Under the pieces are notes generated by a model. The model saw only the letters and a list, made by a program, of their open reading frames with translations. It was not told where the DNA came from and made no database searches. Below, piece by piece: positions 17,873-20,911 of a stretch of DNA of 20,911 nucleotides. The stretch is from Chara braunii (Eukaryota; Streptophyta; Charophyceae; Charales; Characeae): positions 379,938 through 400,848 of the forward strand of contig BFEA01000571.1 in NCBI GenBank assembly GCA_003427395.1, written 5' to 3'. The position numbers and the translations under genes were made by a program. Numbering within the stretch: the first letter of the stretch is position 1; every line of letters starts with the position of its first letter.

Positions 17873-18061
17873 ATGGCCCTCGTCTGCAGTCCAGGTATGT
17901 GGACTGCTACACCTCCGCCCCGCCCGACCCTGGTCCTCGTCTTCTTCTTCTTCCTCTAATCTTCATCTTTTTCTATTCTTTCATTTTCCTCTTGTCTTTC
18001 ATCTTGTTCCCTGTCTTCTTCTTCGACATTTTTCTCCATATCTCCCTCCCTAGTTCTCACT
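17873..18061. other. Right flank of the TIR element
   Basis: Starts with the ATG target duplicate and contains a possible splice donor CAG|GTATGT at 17894|17895. From about 17935 it becomes a CTT-rich pyrimidine tract. No gene is independently supported. Confidence 0.4.
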
Positions 18062-18094
18062 GCTTCTTCTTCTTCTTCTTCTTCTTCTTCTTCA
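18062..18094. repeat. (CTT)n microsatellite
   Basis: About eleven CTT units, part of the pyrimidine-rich tract that begins near 17935. Confidence 0.9.
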
Positions 18095-18158
18095 AGCTCT
18101 TGAGTTGAAGGTCGAACATGACGTTGGGGGTCGGCACACGTCTCGTGCGGAAAAAAAA

Positions 18159-18159
<1 letters not shown>

Positions 18160-18202
<43 letters not shown>
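18160..18202. repeat. (GA)n microsatellite
   Basis: About 21 GA units preceded by A9. Together with the CTT array it forms a polypurine/polypyrimidine neighbourhood. Confidence 0.95.
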
Positions 18203-18204
<2 letters not shown>

Positions 18205-18269
18205 GGCGTGCTGTAGGACGACGAGATGGCAGTTAGGAGGAGGACGCGGAAGAAGAAGAAGAAGATGCA

Positions 18270-18345
18270 CGAGCCGATATCAAGAATCGAACACGCGACC
18301 TCCCAAATAGGAGTAGGACGCTCAACCAAAGGCTAAGCTGACTGG
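18270..18345 (-). ncRNA. tRNA-like sequence, probably a SINE head or decayed tRNA gene
   Basis: The minus strand reads TTAGCCTTTGGTTGAGCG (A-box-like) and, about 30 nt later, GGGAGGTCGCGTGTTCGATTC, with GTTCGATTC at 18284-18292 matching the pol III B box core. The order and spacing fit a tRNA D arm and T arm. The acceptor and T stems do not pair well, so a functional tRNA is unlikely. Downstream on the minus strand lie CTT- and CT-rich arrays rather than a poly(A) tail. Confidence 0.5.
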
Positions 18346-18363
18346 GTTGAAAGTTAAGCCCTC

Positions 18364-19423
18364 CCGCCCGTCCGTCCCCTTCTCTCCGCCCTCCCCTCCC
18401 TCTCGTTCTTCCCCCCCAACGCGCGACTGAGGGCGGCCTGGGGTTGATTGTTTGACTGATTGATTGATTGAACGATCGGCATTTCGTCCCTATATTTGCG
18501 GCCGATTTTTTTTCGCACTAATCAATCAATCAATCAATCAATCGCCCGACAAGGATAGACCAAATGGCCATCTTTGTTGGCCGGTTGATTTATTGATTGA
18601 TTGATAAAAAAAAAAAAAAACGCAAAAACAAGTTTAGAAAACACCGCCGCCGCTCCTCCCTAGGCCGCCCGTCATTCGACCCTCCTCAACTCCTCGCCCG
18701 TCCCTTCTTCCTGCTCCCCTTCTTCTTCTTCTTCTTCTTCTTCTTCTTCTTCTTCTTCTTCGCCTCCTCCTCCCCCTCCTCCTCCTCCTCCTCATCTCGT
18801 CCTCCTCCTTGTGCTCGTCCTCGTCATCTTTTTTCCTCCTCCTCCTCTTCTTCTTGTTCTCCTCCTCGTCCTCTTCTTCTTCATCTTTTTCCCCCCTCGT
18901 CCTCTTCTTCTTCTTCTTCTTTTTCTTCTTCTTTTTCTTCTTCTTCTTCTTCTTCTTCTCTCTTCCACCTCGAACACGACCGCTACTCGTAGTCGTTATA
19001 CCCCCCGACTATTTTTTTTGGGGAGCAGGAAGAAGGGACGGCCGAGGAGTTGAGGAGGGTCGAATGACGGGCGGCCTGGGGAGGAGCTGCGGCGGTGTTT
19101 CTTAAGCTTTCTTTTGCGTTTTTTTATTTTTTATCAATCAATCAATCAATCAATCAATCAACCGGCCAACAAAGATCGCCATTTGGTCTATCCTTGTCGG
19201 GCGATTGATTGAGTGATTGATTGAGTGAGTGATTGAGTGAGTGATTGAGTGAGTGAGTGATTGATTAGTAAAAAAAAAAGTCGGGCGCAAAGATAGGGAA
19301 GAAATGCCGATTATTCAATCAATCAATCAGTCAAACAATCAACCCCAGGCCACCCTCAGTCGCGCGTGGGGGGTGTAGGGACGCACGGGAGGGGAGGGCG
19401 GAGAGAAGGGGGCGGACAGGCGG
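18364..19423. repeat. ~1.06-kb imperfect palindrome with 300-bp triplet-repeat core
   Basis: The left arm 18364-18719 matches the reverse complement of 19020-19423 throughout. Shared landmarks, in order, are: CTTCTCTCCGCCCTCCCCTC; ACGCGCGACTGAGGG(C/T)GGCC; GGGGTTGATTGTTTGACTGA; the CGGCATTT(C/A)... spacer; the ATCA array; GACAAGGATAGACCAAATGG; the TGAT array; GCCGCCCGTCATTCGACCCT; and CCCTTCTTCCTGCTCCCC at the centre edge. The arms differ in length because of array size. The core 18720-19019 is TTC/CTC triplets. Confidence 0.85.
18720..19019. repeat. TTC / CTC triplet-repeat core of the palindrome
   Basis: A nearly pure pyrimidine strand of TTC and CTC units with TCG and GTC interruptions, until about 18975. 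Long homopyrimidine tracts of this sort can form triplex DNA. All long frames here encode only Ser/Phe/Leu or Arg/Lys runs and are not genes. Confidence 0.85.
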
Positions 19424-19560
19424 TAGGGGAGGGCCGCGCGGGAGGGGAGTGTGAAGAGAAGGGGGAGGGAGGATCAGGTGGAGGGAACAGTAGCAGGGAA
19501 CGATTACGTGGGGAGAGGAAGAAGTAGAATTAGAAGGTGATTTCCAGGCAGGGTCGGACC
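19379..19560. repeat. G-rich repeat unit, copy 1
   Basis: Contains GCACGGGAGGGGAGGGCGGA, GAGAAGGGGGAGGGAGGATC, GGAACGATTACG and GGCAGGGTCGGACC. The same words in the same order recur about 715 bp later, and the left part is inverted in the left arm of the palindrome. Runs of G3-G5 have quadruplex potential. Confidence 0.75.
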
Positions 19561-19723
19561 TTTTTTTTTTTTTTTTTGGTCTTCTGAGTTCTGAGCAGGC
19601 TGCGTCCGACAGGATGTGGAGGATCGGGGGAAGGGTGGGGAGAGTGATGGCGGGGGGGAGGAAGAAGAAGATGAAGAAGAAACGGTGTTTTCTCAAATTT
19701 TTTTGTTTGGTTTTTGTTTTTTT

Positions 19724-19724
19724 C

Positions 19725-19769
<45 letters not shown>

Positions 19770-19986
19770 GGGCCTACATTCGGTGCATCGTTGTCGGCCG
19801 ATTGATGAACTGATTGATTAATTATTGATTGATTAATTGATTGATTGGTTGGTTGACTGGTTGATTGGTTGACTACCAAAAAAAAACATTCGGCCGCAAT
19901 AGATCGATGAAATGTCGGTCTTTCAATGAATCAATCAATCTAACAATCGGCCGCTAAGATCGACAAAGTGGCGATCTTTGCGGGCC

Positions 19987-20020
<34 letters not shown>

Positions 20021-20022
20021 AA
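19724..20022. repeat. Alternating (AATC)n and (GATT)n arrays with ~45-bp spacers
   Basis: AATC arrays on one side and GATT arrays on the other face each other across short unique spacers, for example GGGCCTACATTCGGTGCATC near 19769 and the CGGCCGCTAAGATCGACAAA segment near 19949. The spacers resemble those in the palindrome (CGGCCG, GATCG...ATCTTTG). Facing arrays are mutually complementary, so each can fold into a hairpin. Confidence 0.75.
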
Positions 20023-20093
20023 AAAAGACGTCGCCGCCGCTTCTCCCAGACCACCGAAAACCCTAAGCCGCCCCCCATTCGCACATGGGGGGA

Positions 20094-20276
20094 AGGACGC
20101 GCGGGAGGGGAGGCCGGAGAGAAGGAGAGGACGGGCGGGAGGGGAGGGTAGAGAGAAGGGGGAGGGAGGATAAGCCGGACGGAGGATCAAGGGGAGGGAA
20201 CAGAAGCGGGGAACGATTACGGGGGGAGAGGAGAAGTGGAAGAAGATGGAGGAGGAGGAGAGCCGGGCAGGATCGG
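20094..20276. repeat. G-rich repeat unit, copy 2
   Basis: GACGCGCGGGAGGGGAGG, GAGAAGGGGGAGGGAGGATA, GGAACGATTACG and GGCAGGATCGGGCC follow the order of copy 1, with small indels. Confidence 0.75.
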
Positions 20277-20505
20277 GCCGGATGAAACGGAGACCGGTCT
20301 GACCGGATGAAAGAGGCCATAAAATGGAGACCGGATGAAAAAGGCCATAAATGGGACCGGATTAAAAAACAAACAAAAAAAAAGGTAATAAAACGGAGAC
20401 CGGATGAAAAAGGCCATAAAACGGAGACGGGATGAAAAAGGCCAGATATTCCAGGCCGGAATCCCGGAATTCCCGATAAACTGGAGAGCGGATGAAAAGG
20501 CCAGA
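20277..20505. repeat. Minisatellite, ~28-bp unit
   Basis: The unit reads roughly ACCGGATGAAAAAGGCCATA plus AAACGGAG and recurs about six times between 20277 and 20505. One copy is interrupted by an A-rich insertion near 20365, and the last two end in CCAGATATTCC instead of CCATAAAA. Confidence 0.85.
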
Positions 20506-20540
20506 TATTCCTGTAAAGTTATAGGGCTGGAAATGCCATG

Positions 20541-20911
20541 CTTAAAAAACTGGGGCTCCCGCCATTCTTTTTTTTGTGTATGTGTGGGGGAATCAGACAC
20601 CCCCCACCCAATCAATCAATCAATCAAAAAATTAAAAAGTTGAAAAAAAAGCTCCCGCGATTTGTCTTTTTTTCTTTGTGTGTGTGTGTGGGGGGGGGGG
20701 GGTGTCCGAATCCCCCCACTCAATGAATCAATCAAACTTAAAAATGTTGAAAGAAAAGCACGTGTGTGTGTGTGTGGGCGCGGGGGGGTGACTCCCCCCC
20801 CCCCCCAATCAATCAATCAATCAAAAATAAATAAAAATTGAAAAAAACGCGCGAAAGTGCTCTCCTCTGTGTGTGTGTGTGTGTGTGCACGCCCCCCCCC
20901 CCCCCCCCCCC
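20541..20911. repeat. Compound satellite: (GT)n, G run, C run, (AATC)n, A-rich; cut off by window end
   Basis: Three successive units and a truncated fourth share one order: (GT)n, a run of G, a short linker, a run of C, AATCAATCAATCAATCAA, an A-rich linker with TTGAAA, then CTCCCGC or CACG. Units start near 20575, 20672, 20763 and 20868. The window ends in a run of C. G and C runs within a unit can pair as a hairpin. Confidence 0.85.

Noticed and set aside
18597-18992. 131-codon Ser/Phe/Leu-rich frame
   Set aside because: It is an artefact of TTC/CTC triplets.
18453-20022. CRISPR-like look of repeats and spacers
   Set aside because: The repeats are tetranucleotide arrays of varying length in alternating orientation, in a eukaryotic genome, with no cas genes.

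Overview
The window is nuclear DNA from a eukaryote, most likely a streptophyte (land plant or charophyte alga). Three things point there. The only gene I recognise is a TDRD3-like protein with the plant-type layout (RMI1/DUF1767 OB-fold end, RG-rich tract, LARRLQ motif, MSMFN-like tail, no Tudor domain). A U6 snRNA copy carries the plant-type 3' half (ATAAATCGAGAAATGGTCC). The intergenic DNA is dominated by simple repeats and TIR elements. The extreme load of tetranucleotide arrays (TCTA, AATC/GATT) would suit a repeat-rich charophyte such as Chara, but that is inference.

Layout. 1-575: end of an intron with a short tandem repeat. 576-3674: the last two exons of the TDRD3-like gene (576-1796 and 3483-3674, both junctions phase 0), separated by an intron holding a duplicated satellite-like block. 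3675-6670: 3' flank and intergenic DNA, with a 20-bp perfect inverted repeat at 4744-4954. 6677-8512: a block with two interleaved perfect inverted repeats (42 and 32 bp), AACGCG/CCCGTT-rich repeats, a TG-rich array and an AT-rich duplication. 8513-14240: AT-rich DNA with decayed coding-like scraps and several tandem duplications, no gene I can name. 14240-16330: a TCTA satellite split by a 1.45-kb long-TIR, Mutator-like non-autonomous element. 16335-16397: (AAT)21. 16843-17872: a TIR element that was itself hit by two retroposons, each with its own 14-bp target-site duplication. One of the two is a U6 snRNA pseudogene whose 5' half is inverted, as expected from twin priming. 18062-20911: polypurine/polypyrimidine arrays, a tRNA-like sequence, a ~1.06-kb imperfect palindrome built around a TTC/CTC core, G-rich direct repeats, a 28-bp minisatellite and a compound satellite that runs off the window.

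The genes do not form a pathway: there is one gene and a layered record of transposition. The most informative features are the nested insertion at 16843-17872 with the inverted U6 copy, and the A-B-A'-B' inverted-repeat arrangement at 6677-6907. All repeat boundaries were found by eye; percent identities are approximate.
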